This document shows positions 21,361-32,200 of a stretch of 40,592 nt of DNA, piece after piece. The stretch is from Marinobacterium sp. (GTDB taxonomy: Bacteria; Pseudomonadota; Gammaproteobacteria; Pseudomonadales; Balneatricaceae): NCBI GenBank assembly GCA_025800125.1, contig JAOXSF010000115.1, forward strand, positions 1-40,592. The letters run 5' to 3'. The notes below the pieces were generated by a model. That model was not told the origin of the DNA, made no database searches, and saw nothing but the letters and a program-made list of their open reading frames with translations. Each line of letters starts with the position of its first letter. Within the stretch, counting starts at the first letter, position 1. The position numbers were made by a program, and so were the translations under genes.

Positions 21361-21633
21361 TCAGCCTCCTGTTACAGGGGGAAAGAATGCCACCTCATCA
21401 CCTGCGCTCAGGCTACAAGCCACATCTACCATCTCCTGGTTGACAGCCACCAGCACATTGGCGGCAGTCAATACCGACTGCCAGGGCTCACCCCGCTCAG
21501 CCACCAGGCTATCAATCAGTTGTGCGACCGTAGTTACCCCTTCAGGTAGCATAACCTGTTCCCGATCAAGACCAAGGGTCTCACGGAAACGGGCAAAGTA
21601 CACCAGGGTCAGCTCACTCTTATGTTCACTCAC
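21361..21633 (-). CDS. moaD: Molybdopterin synthase small subunit MoaD
   Basis: A 90-aa ubiquitin-like sulfur carrier ending in Gly-Gly (FFPPVTGG), the tail that is thiocarboxylated and delivers sulfur to precursor [15 protein letters not shown] and AVNQEMV are typical. The start is a GTG whose bases overlap the moaC stop (GTGA, 4 nt). The large subunit gene moaE, usually next to moaD, is absent from this window. Confidence 0.93.
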   Translation of the reverse strand: MSEHKSELTLVYFARFRETLGLDREQVMLPEGVTTVAQLIDSLVAERGEPWQSVLTAANVLVAVNQEMVDVACSLSAGDEVAFFPPVTGG

Positions 21634-22115
21634 TGCTCAGCCTCCGCCAACCAGTGGCCACTCTTGCCGCCTTTTTTCTCTAGTAATCTGACTTCACCGA
21701 TAACCATACCCTTATCTACCGCCTTGCACATATCGTAGATGGTCAGGCCTGCAACCGATGCAGCAGTCAGCGCCTCCATCTCTACGCCGGTCTGACCTGC
21801 CAGCTTGCAGGTCGCCTCAATCACCACCCGGTTGTTTTCAATATCAGGCGTAAGCTCAACCTTTACCTTACTGAGCATCAATGGATGACAAAGCGGTATC
21901 AGATCACTGGTACGCTTGGCGGCCTGAATACCCGCGATACGGGCAACCGCCAGTACATCGCCTTTTTTATGGCCGCCCTGGGTAATCAGTTGCAGGGTTT
22001 CTGGCAGCATCCGCACTTCGGCGCAGGCAGTTGCTTCACGACTGGTCACTGCTTTCTCCGAGACATCTACCATACTGGCATTACCCTCGGCATCCAGGTG
22101 GGTCAATTGACTCAT
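21630..22115 (-). CDS. moaC: Cyclic pyranopterin monophosphate synthase MoaC
   Basis: Works with MoaA to turn GTP into cyclic pyranopterin monophosphate. The 161-aa sequence has [18 protein letters not shown], the [18 protein letters not shown] segment, the active-site region LIPLCHPL, and [29 protein letters not shown]. Full length. It overlaps the upstream acyltransferase by 4 nt (ATGA) and moaD by 4 nt. Confidence 0.97.
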   Translation of the reverse strand: MSQLTHLDAEGNASMVDVSEKAVTSREATACAEVRMLPETLQLITQGGHKKGDVLAVARIAGIQAAKRTSDLIPLCHPLMLSKVKVELTPDIENNRVVIEATCKLAGQTGVEMEALTAASVAGLTIYDMCKAVDKGMVIGEVRLLEKKGGKSGHWLAEAEQ

Positions 22116-23269
22116 AACGACTCCTGCCTGTTACTGGCTTCACTACCAGTCCCCGATGAGTGCGGTTCCTGCTGACGTTTATTCAGCACCGGATTAGCGT
22201 ACATCTGTCGCATAATGTCTCGCGCACCGGGGTCTGCACGCTCAAAGCGTGCTTCGAACGCTGCTTTCTGCTCAGCGGAGATACCATCGTCCTCACCACA
22301 AGCCAGATAGTTGGACGGGTGCAGGTAGTAATTACTGATAATCTGACGGTCTATTTCAGCCGCCACCTCTTCAGGTGTTTCAAAATTGCCTCGCAGTGGT
22401 TCCCCGTAAGCAACATGTACGTGCCCCTTACTGCCAACAATACCACGCACAATGCTGTCTATATCTTCAAACTGCGCTTTTTCATACTCACCGTCAGCCT
22501 GCTTGGCTGCCAGTTCATTCGCTTTCAGATAATCGCAAGGGTCAAGCTCGTAGGATATTGCTACCGGTACAATATTGAGCCGTTCAATCGCTTCGCTGAA
22601 TGAACGTTTCTTACGCTGCGCCATGTAGAACATCTTCAGAATCGCCGGGTCGGTCTGGTCATTACCGTCTTTGGCACGCCCCTCACGCTGAGCAATCCAG
22701 ATTGAATGGCCATCCTGAATGCTGTGGTCAATATACTGCGACAGCTGAGTCAGCGCAGCCATCATCTCACGTGGCCCCCTGGCCGAACGGTTTACAATGA
22801 AGCTCTTATTCAGACGCATCAGGTCAGATACATAGTCTTTCTGCAACAGGTTGTCACCAATGGCGATACGGGCGGTATCCATCTCCATACGGAAACGGGT
22901 CCAGTTGACGAACGCCGGGTCCATCGCAATATCACGGTGGTTGGAAACAAACAGATAGGACTCGTCCGGGTCCAGCTCATCGATGCCGGAGCAACTGAGC
23001 CTGGTGGTGGACCGGGCGATCATCTTTTCCATGTAGCCAGCGACTTTCTCCTGAAATTCACGCACACTGCTGAATTCACCGAACTCCCGCGCCAGCCCCA
23101 TACGAACTACCGGGCGCAACGCCCAGCCCAGCCAATTCACCATGGACGGGAACTGGTACTGTGTCACAGCACTGATAAATTCCTGGTTAAACAGCAGCTG
23201 GTTCAGTACCTGAGCTACTTCGTCGTCACGGTAAGGGCGAATGTCCTTGAACGGATCCTGCGGGGCCAT
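22112..23269 (-). CDS. PlsB/PlsC-like glycerolipid acyltransferase
   Basis: A 385-aa protein of the lysophospholipid/glycerol-phosphate acyltransferase superfamily. Motif I is [13 protein letters not shown] (NHxxxxD intact), motif II around [16 protein letters not shown], motif [18 protein letters not shown], and motif [22 protein letters not shown]. No transmembrane helix is obvious, so it is cytosolic or peripheral, unlike PlsC. It is the first gene of a four-gene overlapping set (acyltransferase, moaC, moaD, plsC type). The physiological acceptor is unknown. Confidence 0.8.
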   Translation of the reverse strand: MAPQDPFKDIRPYRDDEVAQVLNQLLFNQEFISAVTQYQFPSMVNWLGWALRPVVRMGLAREFGEFSSVREFQEKVAGYMEKMIARSTTRLSCSGIDELDPDESYLFVSNHRDIAMDPAFVNWTRFRMEMDTARIAIGDNLLQKDYVSDLMRLNKSFIVNRSARGPREMMAALTQLSQYIDHSIQDGHSIWIAQREGRAKDGNDQTDPAILKMFYMAQRKKRSFSEAIERLNIVPVAISYELDPCDYLKANELAAKQADGEYEKAQFEDIDSIVRGIVGSKGHVHVAYGEPLRGNFETPEEVAAEIDRQIISNYYLHPSNYLACGEDDGISAEQKAAFEARFERADPGARDIMRQMYANPVLNKRQQEPHSSGTGSEASNRQESL

Positions 23270-23390
23270 GAAGTCTGTACACCTGATTACTGTAAAAGGC
23301 GCATTCTACCCTGTCAGCGCCCTGATTTCAGCGCCAGCCCCAGGTTATGGAATGGGCCAGCGCACTAAATGAACCGTAAACCGACCTGCG

Positions 23391-24662
23391 TCAGTTGAGC
23401 AGTTCCGAGAAGGGCAAAAAGCCGATCAGGCCACCTTCTTCCACGGCCGTTTGTGGCGGAATAACCGCAAGACCATTTGCCCAGGAAGCTGATGACAACA
23501 TACCGGAACTCTGGTTGCTGGCTGGCTTCAATACACCGGCTTCCAGCCGAGCGCGCATATACTCCTGGCGACCAATCTTGCGGCTACGGCTGAAACCGGC
23601 CGGTAGCTGCAGCTGTACTGGCGGTTGCCAGTCCATACCCTGCTGTTTCAACAGACAGGGGCGGGCAAACAGACAGAAGGTGATCAGCGCAGAGCCCGGA
23701 TTGCCTGGCAGGCCAAAGAATGGCACCCCTTTAACATGCCCCCAGGCCAGTGGTTTACCAGGTTTAAGGCGGATACGCCACAGCTCCAATGCCCCCAGCT
23801 TCTCGACACAGCCTTTTATATGGTCTTCTTCACCAACAGACACGCCACCAGTACTGATGATCAGGTCAGCCTGCTCAGCCGCCTGTACCAGCACCGCTTC
23901 AGTCGCCGCTGGCGTATCTTCCACCTGTCCCAGATCCAGTACGTTCATACCCAACCCCTGCAACAACCCTTGCAGAAGGAAACGATTGGAGTTGTAGATC
24001 TGTCCTGGCTGTAATGGCTGACCCGGTTGTACCAGTTCATCACCCGTACAGAGCAATGCCACCGTCAGCGGTTTATACACCGCTACTTCAGCCAGCCCGA
24101 CTGAAGCCAGCACACCAAGGTCAGCCGCCTGCAACCGGGTTCCCACCGGTAATACCGGTTTACCCATTTGCAGATCCTGCCCTTGCGGGCGAATATTCTG
24201 CTGATCTTTTACCCCACGGGGCAGCCAGACACTGCCGCCCCCGGCGCTATCACTTTCAGGGACTTCACTTACCGTACGGGTCTGCTCCTGCATAATCACA
24301 GCATCAGCTCCGGCGGGGATTTCAGCACCGGTAAAAATACGTGCTGCAGTCCCAGGTTTCAGCGGCTGTGGCGCACTTCCGGCGGTAATACGCTGACTGA
24401 CCGGCAAACAGGTTTCAGCATCCACCTGCAAGTCTGCCCGACGCACCGCATAGCCATCCATACTGCTATTATCTGCAGGTGGCACATCCACTGAAGCCTG
24501 TGGCGACTCTGCCAACACCCGCCCTAAAGCCTGCAATACTGGCACCTGTTCTGTCCGCTCTGTTGCTGTCATACCCGCCAACAACTGTTGCAGAGCCTCC
24601 TCCACCGGGATCAGGCTATCACCTGCGGGCTGTTTCAGTGCATCACAGTCACAACCACTCAT
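23391..24662 (-). CDS. moeA: Molybdopterin molybdenumtransferase MoeA
   Basis: Inserts molybdate into adenylated molybdopterin. The 423-aa protein shows the [13 protein letters not shown] motif, [21 protein letters not shown], the [18 protein letters not shown] region, TGDELV, the MoCF-binding [13 protein letters not shown] and PGKPLAWG, and GLPGNPGSA. The open frame reaches a GTG at 24695, but the ATG at 24662 has AGGAG 6 nt upstream and is preferred. It lies 54 nt after moaA. Confidence 0.95.
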   Translation of the reverse strand: MSGCDCDALKQPAGDSLIPVEEALQQLLAGMTATERTEQVPVLQALGRVLAESPQASVDVPPADNSSMDGYAVRRADLQVDAETCLPVSQRITAGSAPQPLKPGTAARIFTGAEIPAGADAVIMQEQTRTVSEVPESDSAGGGSVWLPRGVKDQQNIRPQGQDLQMGKPVLPVGTRLQAADLGVLASVGLAEVAVYKPLTVALLCTGDELVQPGQPLQPGQIYNSNRFLLQGLLQGLGMNVLDLGQVEDTPAATEAVLVQAAEQADLIISTGGVSVGEEDHIKGCVEKLGALELWRIRLKPGKPLAWGHVKGVPFFGLPGNPGSALITFCLFARPCLLKQQGMDWQPPVQLQLPAGFSRSRKIGRQEYMRARLEAGVLKPASNQSSGMLSSASWANGLAVIPPQTAVEEGGLIGFLPFSELLN

Positions 24663-24716
24663 TCTTTTCTCCTGTCCTTTCCGGCTATGTCTCACCAGAC
24701 AAAGCCTGTGACGGCC

Positions 24717-25733
24717 TCAGCCGCCGGTCATATTCATAAAACGGATCACCTGGGGTTCATCATCTTCCAGATCAAACCAGTGACGCTCAGGTTTCAGATC
24801 CATTGCATCAATCAGTGTCTGGCGTAACTTTTCACCGTCACCGGGGTGTGCTCTGAGCACCGCTCGCAGATCAACCGAGTGCTCATTACCCAGACAAAGT
24901 AACAGACGCCCCTCCACCGTTACTCGCACCCGGTTACAGTCACCACAGAAGTTATGGCTATGGGGGGAGATAAAACCGATACGGCTATCACTGTCGGCCA
25001 TGCGGAAGTAGGTCGATGGCCCGGCAGTACGTTCAGTGGTACGGGTCAGCGAATAGTGCTGTTCAATCATCTGACGCACCTCATCACTGGAGCAGTAGGC
25101 TTCAGCACGGTCATGTTCAGTAATGTTGCCCAGCGGCATCTCTTCAATAAAGCTTATATCAATACCCTTATCACGGGCGTAGTCCACCAGCGCGGGCACT
25201 TCATCATCATTGCGCCCTTTCATCACTACCGCATTGAGCTTGATGCGCTCGAACCCGGCAGCAATGGCAGCATCAACTCCGGCCAACACCTGATCCAGAT
25301 TGCCAATGCGTGTCATCGCTCTGAAGCGATCATCATGCAGGCTATCCAGGCTGATATTAAGACGGCGTACCCCGGCCTCGCGCAGATCACGGGCCATTTT
25401 CGGCAACTGTGAGCCATTCGTCGTGATCACCAGCTCGGCATCAAGCTGGCCCAGCTGACGAATAAGCCCGATCACGCCACGGCGCACCAGCGGCTCCCCG
25501 CCGGTCAGGCGAATCTTGCTGACACCCAGCGAGACAAACGCCTGGGCAACCTGATACAACTCTTCAAGGGTCAGTACCCGTTCACGGGGCAGGAAGGTCA
25601 TTTTCTCGCTCATGCAGTACACACAGCGAAAGTCACAGCGATCCGTTACGGACAACCGGATATAGTCCACACGGCGGCCGAACCTGTCGATGAGCACATC
25701 CTGAGCTCTGTCCGGTTTCTGAGTCTCGATCAT
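24717..25733 (-). CDS. moaA: GTP 3',8-cyclase MoaA
   Basis: Radical SAM enzyme for the first step of molybdenum cofactor synthesis. The N-terminal cluster motif is CDFRCVYCM, with [11 protein letters not shown] and NISLDSL. The C-terminal cluster is in [11 protein letters not shown] and LLLCLGNE. The chain ends in the Gly-Gly required for activity (MNMTGG). 338 aa, full length. It is the first gene of the moaA-moeA pair. Confidence 0.97.
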   Translation of the reverse strand: MIETQKPDRAQDVLIDRFGRRVDYIRLSVTDRCDFRCVYCMSEKMTFLPRERVLTLEELYQVAQAFVSLGVSKIRLTGGEPLVRRGVIGLIRQLGQLDAELVITTNGSQLPKMARDLREAGVRRLNISLDSLHDDRFRAMTRIGNLDQVLAGVDAAIAAGFERIKLNAVVMKGRNDDEVPALVDYARDKGIDISFIEEMPLGNITEHDRAEAYCSSDEVRQMIEQHYSLTRTTERTAGPSTYFRMADSDSRIGFISPHSHNFCGDCNRVRVTVEGRLLLCLGNEHSVDLRAVLRAHPGDGEKLRQTLIDAMDLKPERHWFDLEDDEPQVIRFMNMTGG

Positions 25734-25984
25734 CAGTCTGGCTCTTAGTCAGTGAGGTTATAGTTATAGTCTATGCTGTGATCTGGCAAATTAATGCCGA
25801 TCAGATACATTAAACCAAAGTCTAATCGTACTGAAGCGCTAATCATATTTGTGTGCGAACAGGCCTGAGGCGAAAACAATACTGAAACGCTGACAGCACA
25901 GTCATATACAATCGAAACACTTCAGAATCACCCTTTCACCAGGCTCAGCCTGTACATTCCATATCAGACAGGAATACACACCCT
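25734..25984. other. moaA-sirB2-type divergent spacer
   Basis: A 251-bp control region between divergent starts. CTGAAA and TATACA with 17-nt spacing lie near 25882-25910 for the + gene. I saw no molybdenum cofactor riboswitch. Confidence 0.35.
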
Positions 25985-26362
25985 ATGTACCTTGCGCTTA
26001 AACACATTCATCTGACCGCTATCACACTGAGTTTTGCACTGTTTGCGTTACGTGCGTTCTGGATGCTGCAAGACAGCGCAAGATTACAACAGCGCTGGGT
26101 GAAGATTGTGCCGCATATTATCGACACAGTATTGCTTGTCAGCGCCCTTTCCCTGGCTGTTTTACTGCAACAATATCCGTTTGTAGACAGCTGGCTGACA
26201 GCCAAAGTACTGGCACTGCTGGCGTATATCGGTTTTGGCACGGTGGCACTGAAACGGGGCCGCAGTCTTAATATCCGCGTCATAGCCCTGGCGGGCGCCA
26301 TACTCAGTGCCGCCTACATTGTCAGTGTGGCACTGAGTCGTACACCCTGGCCATGGGCATAA
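25985..26362 (+). CDS. SirB2-family membrane protein
   Basis: A 125-aa integral membrane protein with four hydrophobic helices (about 5-27, 42-62, 70-88, 98-118). The HIHLTAITLSFALFALRAFWML N terminus and the PHIIDTVLLVSALSLA segment match the SirB2 family (invasion gene expression up-regulator). The biochemical role of the family is not established. It stands alone, convergent with the RmlD-type gene. Confidence 0.8.
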   Translation: MYLALKHIHLTAITLSFALFALRAFWMLQDSARLQQRWVKIVPHIIDTVLLVSALSLAVLLQQYPFVDSWLTAKVLALLAYIGFGTVALKRGRSLNIRVIALAGAILSAAYIVSVALSRTPWPWA

Positions 26363-26392
26363 ACTGACCAGGACTCAGCTTTCCAGTAGCGC

Positions 26393-27307
26393 TCAGCTGT
26401 CCGGCTGTGCCGGATACAGCCGCCGAACAGCTTCAGACAGCTCTGGCCGCCATGGCCGCTGGCGAATACCAAAGGTATGCAGTAACTTGCGGCATACCAG
26501 AATAGAACTGCTGGGTCGCTGCGCGACGGTAGGGTAATCTGCTGAGGCGACTGCTTTGAGGGTAACCTCAGCAAAACGCTCATCATGCTGACGTGCTTCT
26601 TCGATAATGGCTTCAGAGAAACCGTAGAGAGTAGAAATTTCTGCACCGCTGTAATGGTAGGTGCCCCAGGCATCAGCGCCATTATGCAGCTGCTGCACCA
26701 CCGCCAGCAGTACGCGGGCGATGTCCAGCGCAGAAGTTGGACTGCCCCGGCGGTCATCTACGGCCAGCAGGGGGTTCTGCTGTAACGCCCGTGCCAGGGT
26801 AGAGCGCACATAGTTGGTACAGCATTCACTGAACAGCCAACTGGTACGCAAAATAATATGGCGCGGCAACAGCTGACGCAGCAGTTCTTCCGCTTCCCAT
26901 TTACTGGCCCCGTATACACCGGTAGGAGCCCCGTCATCCTGCTCGGTATAGCCACTGGCATAATGGCCGTCGAATACATAGTCCGATGACAGATGCAGCA
27001 TAGGCACATTGAACTCAGCACAAGCTTCAGCCAGATTACGCACCCCTTCGCGGTTTACGGCAACACAACGTTCCTGCTCTGTTTCCGCCTTGTCTACATC
27101 ATTAAAGCCAGCGGTATTGATCAGGTAATCAGGCAGATGCTCTGCCAACGCTCGCTGCACCGACTGCGTATCGGTAATATCAAGCCGGGAATACGGCAGA
27201 GCGATCAGCTCAATCGCCGATGACTGCTCAGCCACCCGTTCCTGCAGTGCCTGACCCACCTGCCCCTCGGCACCGGTTACCAGAATTCTGATTGGCTGCC
27301 CAAACAT
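26393..27307 (-). CDS. RmlD-type sugar-nucleotide reductase (dTDP-4-dehydrorhamnose reductase family)
   Basis: Extended short-chain dehydrogenase of about 304 aa. The NAD(P)-binding motif is VTGAEGQVGQAL, with NTAGFNDVDKAE, LSSDYVFDGH and the catalytic YGASKWEAE (YxxxK). LRTSWLFS matches the RmlD/RfbD family, which reduces dTDP-4-keto-rhamnose. No rmlA, B or C is nearby, so the actual sugar is uncertain. A start further upstream (27322, GTG) is possible, but GAGGA lies 5 nt before the ATG at 27307. Confidence 0.82.
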   Translation of the reverse strand: MFGQPIRILVTGAEGQVGQALQERVAEQSSAIELIALPYSRLDITDTQSVQRALAEHLPDYLINTAGFNDVDKAETEQERCVAVNREGVRNLAEACAEFNVPMLHLSSDYVFDGHYASGYTEQDDGAPTGVYGASKWEAEELLRQLLPRHIILRTSWLFSECCTNYVRSTLARALQQNPLLAVDDRRGSPTSALDIARVLLAVVQQLHNGADAWGTYHYSGAEISTLYGFSEAIIEEARQHDERFAEVTLKAVASADYPTVAQRPSSSILVCRKLLHTFGIRQRPWRPELSEAVRRLYPAQPDS

Positions 27308-27698
27308 CACATTCCTCATCACATCTCGATCTTCACTACCGACTCTGCGGACGGCTCAGGTTGAAGTATCAACATATAGGGCACAGATGAAAAAGCAAGC
27401 GCAAGCCCTGTGCATTGTGTGCAGTGCAGTAGAGAAGTCACCCGCCCGGCCACAGAAATAACTTTTCTTGACCAGATAACAGCACCGCCTACTGATCAAG
27501 AAACCACCACCACGGCCGACAACCTGCAAACGTATGCAGCCCGTACACATTTGTTACCCATGGCTATAGATCAGATCTCCTTTATCAACTTTTTATGCCA
27601 AGCAAGCACATCTGTCAGCCAACTTTTCAGTCCCGATAGTCTTGATACAACCGAAGTATCGATATTGCGGGCAGCACACGCTTTACAGGAGGTAAATA
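27308..27698. other. Spacer upstream of EF-hand protein gene
   Basis: A 391-bp region between divergent genes. An imperfect inverted repeat, CTTGACCAG (27467-27475) and CTGATCAAG (27492-27500), is the clearest element and could be an operator. A 24-codon ORF (27387-27461) has no convincing ribosome-binding site. No clear promoter. Confidence 0.35.
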
Positions 27699-29153
27699 AT
27701 GAAAATCAATCAGTCCCAGATTGCTTTCCAGACCAGCCATGAGCGCCAGGAAAGCATTCGTTACCATGAAATGCCTAACAGCAATAAAAACCCCGGTAAT
27801 AACAGCACAACGAACCAGCTTTCTGGTGCTCCTTCATGGGTGCTGGATACCCATATCAATTACAGCAGTGAAAGTACTGCCCGCCGTAGCACCACCGCTA
27901 TCAGCGATTCAATTATTCGTAATGGTGATAACGAACAGGTATTGCATCAGCTCTATAACAGCTATGAACTGACCCGGCATTCATTGGGCGCAGGCCTGAA
28001 ACTGAGTAACCTGCAACCAGGCACACAGACACCTGGCACCGCCCTGTCCCTTTATCAGGATGTAGATAGCCTGGCAGGCAGCGCAGATAAAAGTGTCAGC
28101 GCCAGTCGCAGCAGCCGTGAAAGCACCAGTGAAAACGCTCTGGTCAGCGTTTATCAGCACTACCGTTACCAGGATCAGGAATCTCTGAAAGTGCTCAGTG
28201 CTGGTACCATAACCACTGAAGATGGTCGCGAAATCAGCTTTAAACTCGACCTGAGTATGCAGCGCAGTTTTGAACTGGCAGAAACGCTGCACATCGGCCA
28301 GAGCCTGCGCGAGGTGGTCGACCCGCTGGTGATCAACTTCAAAGGTGGTACCACCAGCCTGACCAACAGCAGTTTCAGTTTTGACCTCAACGCAGACGGC
28401 AGTAAAGAAGAGGTCTCATTTGTTGGCCGTGGCAGTGGCTTTCTGGTGTTTGACCACAACGGTGATGGCACCATCAATGATGGCAGCGAGATGTTCGGTA
28501 CCCAGAGCGGCAATGGCTTTGCCGAACTGGCAATGTACGACGGCGACCACAACCTGTGGATTGATGAGAATGACTCAATCTACAACAAGTTGCAGATATG
28601 GCACGAAGGCGATAACGGCCGTGAACTGATCAGCCTGAAGGATGCCGGTATTGGAGCCATTTACCTAGGTGCTCAGCAAAGCGAGTTCAACCTGACAGAC
28701 AGCCATAATAATCTGCTTGGCCAGGTTAAAAGCACTGCGCTGTTCCTGAAAGAAAACGGCGAGGTAGGTTCTGTGCAACAGGTTGACCTGGCAGTCCATG
28801 ATGGTGGCCCGACAGCACAGCAACAACGGTTGAATGAAATGACTGAAGAGATGCGTGATGCCGAAGCTGAGCACGAAGAAACCGTCAATTTGCAGATAGC
28901 CGCCCTTGCCCTGGCTAATAATTGGCGACGAGCACCTGAAGAGGAACAGGAACGGGGCAACGATGACAACCCTTTTGAACGTATTCAGAAATACCAGCAA
29001 CGTATGGAAGAAGACCGTCAGAAGAAACTGGAAGAACAACGGGAACAGCGTCAGCTGGAACGGCTGGAAATGGAACAGCGCCGCGAAATATCCCGGCAGG
29101 AATATCAGAGCCGCCTGAAAGAACAACAGCAGAGACAAGACACTGACAGTTAA
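27699..29153 (+). CDS. EF-hand-like calcium-binding protein with C-terminal coiled coil, unknown function
   Basis: A 484-aa acidic protein with a strong ribosome-binding site (AGGAGGT, 27687-27693). No signal peptide or membrane helix is visible. Residues 1-150 are Ser/Asn/Gln-rich and look disordered. A central block (about 200-345) resembles the module found beside RTX repeats: Asp-rich loops FDLNADGSKEE (about 229), FDHNGDGTINDGSE (about 252) and YDGDHNLWIDENDS (about 281) have EF-hand/dockerin spacing, followed by LISLKDAGIGAIYL. Residues 376-484 are a Glu/Gln/Arg-rich coiled coil. I cannot assign a function. Type I secretion or an intracellular calcium-sensing role are both possible. Confidence 0.75.
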   Translation: MKINQSQIAFQTSHERQESIRYHEMPNSNKNPGNNSTTNQLSGAPSWVLDTHINYSSESTARRSTTAISDSIIRNGDNEQVLHQLYNSYELTRHSLGAGLKLSNLQPGTQTPGTALSLYQDVDSLAGSADKSVSASRSSRESTSENALVSVYQHYRYQDQESLKVLSAGTITTEDGREISFKLDLSMQRSFELAETLHIGQSLREVVDPLVINFKGGTTSLTNSSFSFDLNADGSKEEVSFVGRGSGFLVFDHNGDGTINDGSEMFGTQSGNGFAELAMYDGDHNLWIDENDSIYNKLQIWHEGDNGRELISLKDAGIGAIYLGAQQSEFNLTDSHNNLLGQVKSTALFLKENGEVGSVQQVDLAVHDGGPTAQQQRLNEMTEEMRDAEAEHEETVNLQIAALALANNWRRAPEEEQERGNDDNPFERIQKYQQRMEEDRQKKLEEQREQRQLERLEMEQRREISRQEYQSRLKEQQQRQDTDS

Positions 29154-29184
29154 ACAATGGCCGTTTTGCCACCATCCTGAGCCA

Positions 29185-29226
29185 CTGACCACCTGACCCG
29201 CATACACACGCAAACCAGGTGGTCAG
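29185..29226. terminator. Large inverted repeat between convergent genes
   Basis: CTGACCACCTG (29185-29195) and CAGGTGGTCAG (29216-29226) are perfect 11-bp arms around a 20-nt loop, 31 bp after the EF-hand gene stop and 25 bp after (on the other strand) the RND permease end. No T-run follows, so it may be a weak bidirectional terminator or an mRNA 3'-end stabiliser. Confidence 0.5.
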
Positions 29227-29250
29227 AACAGTAACCGCTTTTGTCAGCCG

Positions 29251-32200
29251 TTAAACTTTCTCAGTCTGCGTCGAGTGGCGGCGGGACAACGCCATCATCG
29301 CCATATAAAACACCGGAGTAAACAGAAGACCGAAGAAAGTCACCCCCAACATCCCGGCAAACACCGCCACACCCATCGCCTGACGCATCTCGGCACCGGC
29401 ACCACTGGCCAGTACCAGTGGTATTACACCGGCGGTAAAAGCGATGGAGGTCATCAGGATGGGCCGCAGACGCAGACGGCAGGCTTCCAGAATGGCATTC
29501 ATCCGCGACTGCCCTGCCTGCTGACGGTCACAGGCAAACTCCACCATCAGGATGGCGTTCTTACAGGCCAGCGCCACCAGCACAATCAGCGCAATACGGG
29601 TGAAGATATTGTTATCACCGCCCACATAGATCACCCCGCCCAGCGCCGACAGAATGGTCATCGGCACAATCAGAATAATCGCCAGCGGCAATACCAGACT
29701 CTCGTACTGCGCCGCCAGTACCAGGAACACCAGCAATACAACCAGCGGGAAAATGTAGATCATGGTGTTACCGGCCAGGATCTGCTGATAGGTCACCTCG
29801 GTCCATTCAAACGCGATACCCGCTGGTAGCGTGCGCTGCATAACGGCCTCAATGGCAGTCTGTGCCTGATCGGAGCTATAGCCCGGTGCCGGACTGCCGT
29901 TGAGCTCCGCACTCGGGTAACCGTTATAGTGCATAACACGGTCCGGCCCGGTGGTGGGCTCAACGGTGACCACCGAACCCAGCGGTACCATCTCACCTCG
30001 ACTGTTACGTACTTCCAGACGCAGAATCTGTTCCGGGTCCAGCCGGTACTGGCTATCCGCCTGCGCGTTCACCTGATAGGTACGGCCAAACAGGTTGAAG
30101 TCATTGACGTACAGAGAGCCCAGATAGATCTGCAGTGCATCGAACACCTCGCCCAGCGCAATACCCTGAATCAGCGCCTGCTCACGGTCAACACTGATAT
30201 TCATCTGCGGCACCTGAATACGGAAGCTGGAGAACAGCCCCACCAGCGCTGGGTCTTTCTGGCCTTCAGCAATGGTCGCCTGCAACGCTTCAAACAGCGC
30301 TTCAAAGCCCAGATTAGCGCGGTCTTCCAGTTGCACCTTGAAACCGCCGGTCGAGCCCAGCCCCAGAATCGGCGGTGGTGGGAACACTGCGACAAAGGCC
30401 TCATCAATCACACTGAACTGACCGTTCAGGGATGCGGCAATAGCATTAGCATTGAGCGCCGGATCTTTACGGCTTTCAAAACCGGCCAGAGTAACAAAGA
30501 CAATACCGCTGTTCGGGCTGTTGGTAAAACCGTTCACTGACAGGCCCGGGAAAGATACAGTGTGTTCGACGCCCGGCGTTTTCAGGGCAATTTTCTCCAT
30601 CTCGCGAATCACCGCTTCAGTGCGGTCGAGACTGGCTGCGTCCGGCAACTGAGCAATCGCCACCAGGTACTGCTTATCCTGCAACGGAATAAAACCACCG
30701 GGTACATCATTAAACATCTTGCCGGTCAGCCCTAGCAAACCGATATAGATCAGCCCCACCAGTGCGCCAAAGCGAATCAGCCGACGTACAGTGCCTTCAT
30801 ACAGATTACTGGCACGATCAAACACCCGGTTAAACGGACGAAACAACCAGAAACCAAACAGCTTATCCATCGCTCGAGTCAGCAGATCAGGCTTGGCATC
30901 ATGGCCTTTGAGCAACAGCGCCGACAACGCCGGTGATAGCGTCAGCGAGTTAAACGCCGAGATCAGCGTCGAGATGGTAATGGTCAGCGCGAACTGCTTA
31001 TAGAACTGACCGGACAGCCCCTGAATAAATGCCGTCGGGATAAACACCGCACAGAGCACCAGCGCAATGGCGATAATTGGCCCGGTAACCTCTCGCATCG
31101 CCTGACGGGTAGCTGCAACAGGCTCCATCCCCAGACCGATATTGCGCTCAACGTTTTCGACAACCACAATGGCATCATCCACCACGATACCGATTGCCAG
31201 CACCAGCCCGAACAGTGACAGCGTGTTGATCGATACACCCAGCCACTGCATCACGGCAAAGGTACCGATCAGCGATACCGGCACTGCAATCAACGGAATG
31301 ATTGAGGCGCGCCAGGTCTGCAGGAACAGAATCACCACCAGTACCACCAGCACAATCGCTTCCAGCAGAGTGTCGATTACCGCAGCAATGGAACCCCGTA
31401 CAAACACCGTCGGGTCATAGACCACTTCCCAGGCCACATCCTGTGGGAAACGCTCTGCCAGCTCAGCCATGGTGGCACGCACCTGGTCAGACAGTTCGAT
31501 AGCATTAGAGCCCGGACGCTGGAAGATCGGAATTGCCACCGCCGTCTTACCATCCAGCAACGCACGCAGGGAGTAGGAGTCTGCGCCCAGTTCAATCCGC
31601 GCCACATCCTTCAGTCGGGTGATGGCACCACTGGTACGGTCGACCCGCACGACGATTTCACCGAACTGTTCAGTACTCTGCAGACGGCCCTGCACATTGA
31701 GCAGAATCTGGAACTGGTTTTCACGTACCGTTGGCTGAGCCCCCAGTGAACCGGCAGCCACCTGACGGTTCTGTTCACGTACCGCAGCCACAACATCTGA
31801 GGCGGTCAGGCCACGACGGGCCAGTTCATCGGGCTGCAACCACAAGCGCATGGAATATTTACCGCCACCGAACATCTGCACATCACCGACACCTGGCAGG
31901 CGGGCTAGCTGATCATCCACATAGATGTCGGCATAGTTAGCCAGGTAACTTATATCGCGGCTACCGCCTGGCGAGTACAGGTGCACCACCATGGTCAGGT
32001 TGGGTGAAGATTTCTCTGCTACAACACCCAGACGCTGAACCTCCTGCGGCAGGCGTGGCAATGCACTGTTAACACGGTTCTGCACCTGCACCTGGGCGCG
32101 GTCAAGATCAGTCCCAAGTGCAAAGGTTGCCGTTAACGTCATGCGGCCATCACTGGTCGCCTGGGAAAACATATAGAGCATGTTCTCAACGCCGTTCAGC

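Noticed and set aside
25734-25984. Molybdenum cofactor riboswitch upstream of moaA
   Set aside because: The region is AT-rich and lacks the long GC stems of the Moco RNA motif.
27600-27660. A flagellar sigma-28 promoter before the EF-hand gene
   Set aside because: CCCGATAG resembles the -10 octamer, but no matching -35 element stands at the right distance.
27410-27742. Open frame of 110 codons ahead of the EF-hand gene
   Set aside because: It begins with a GTG without a ribosome-binding site and overlaps the start of the well-supported EF-hand gene in another frame.
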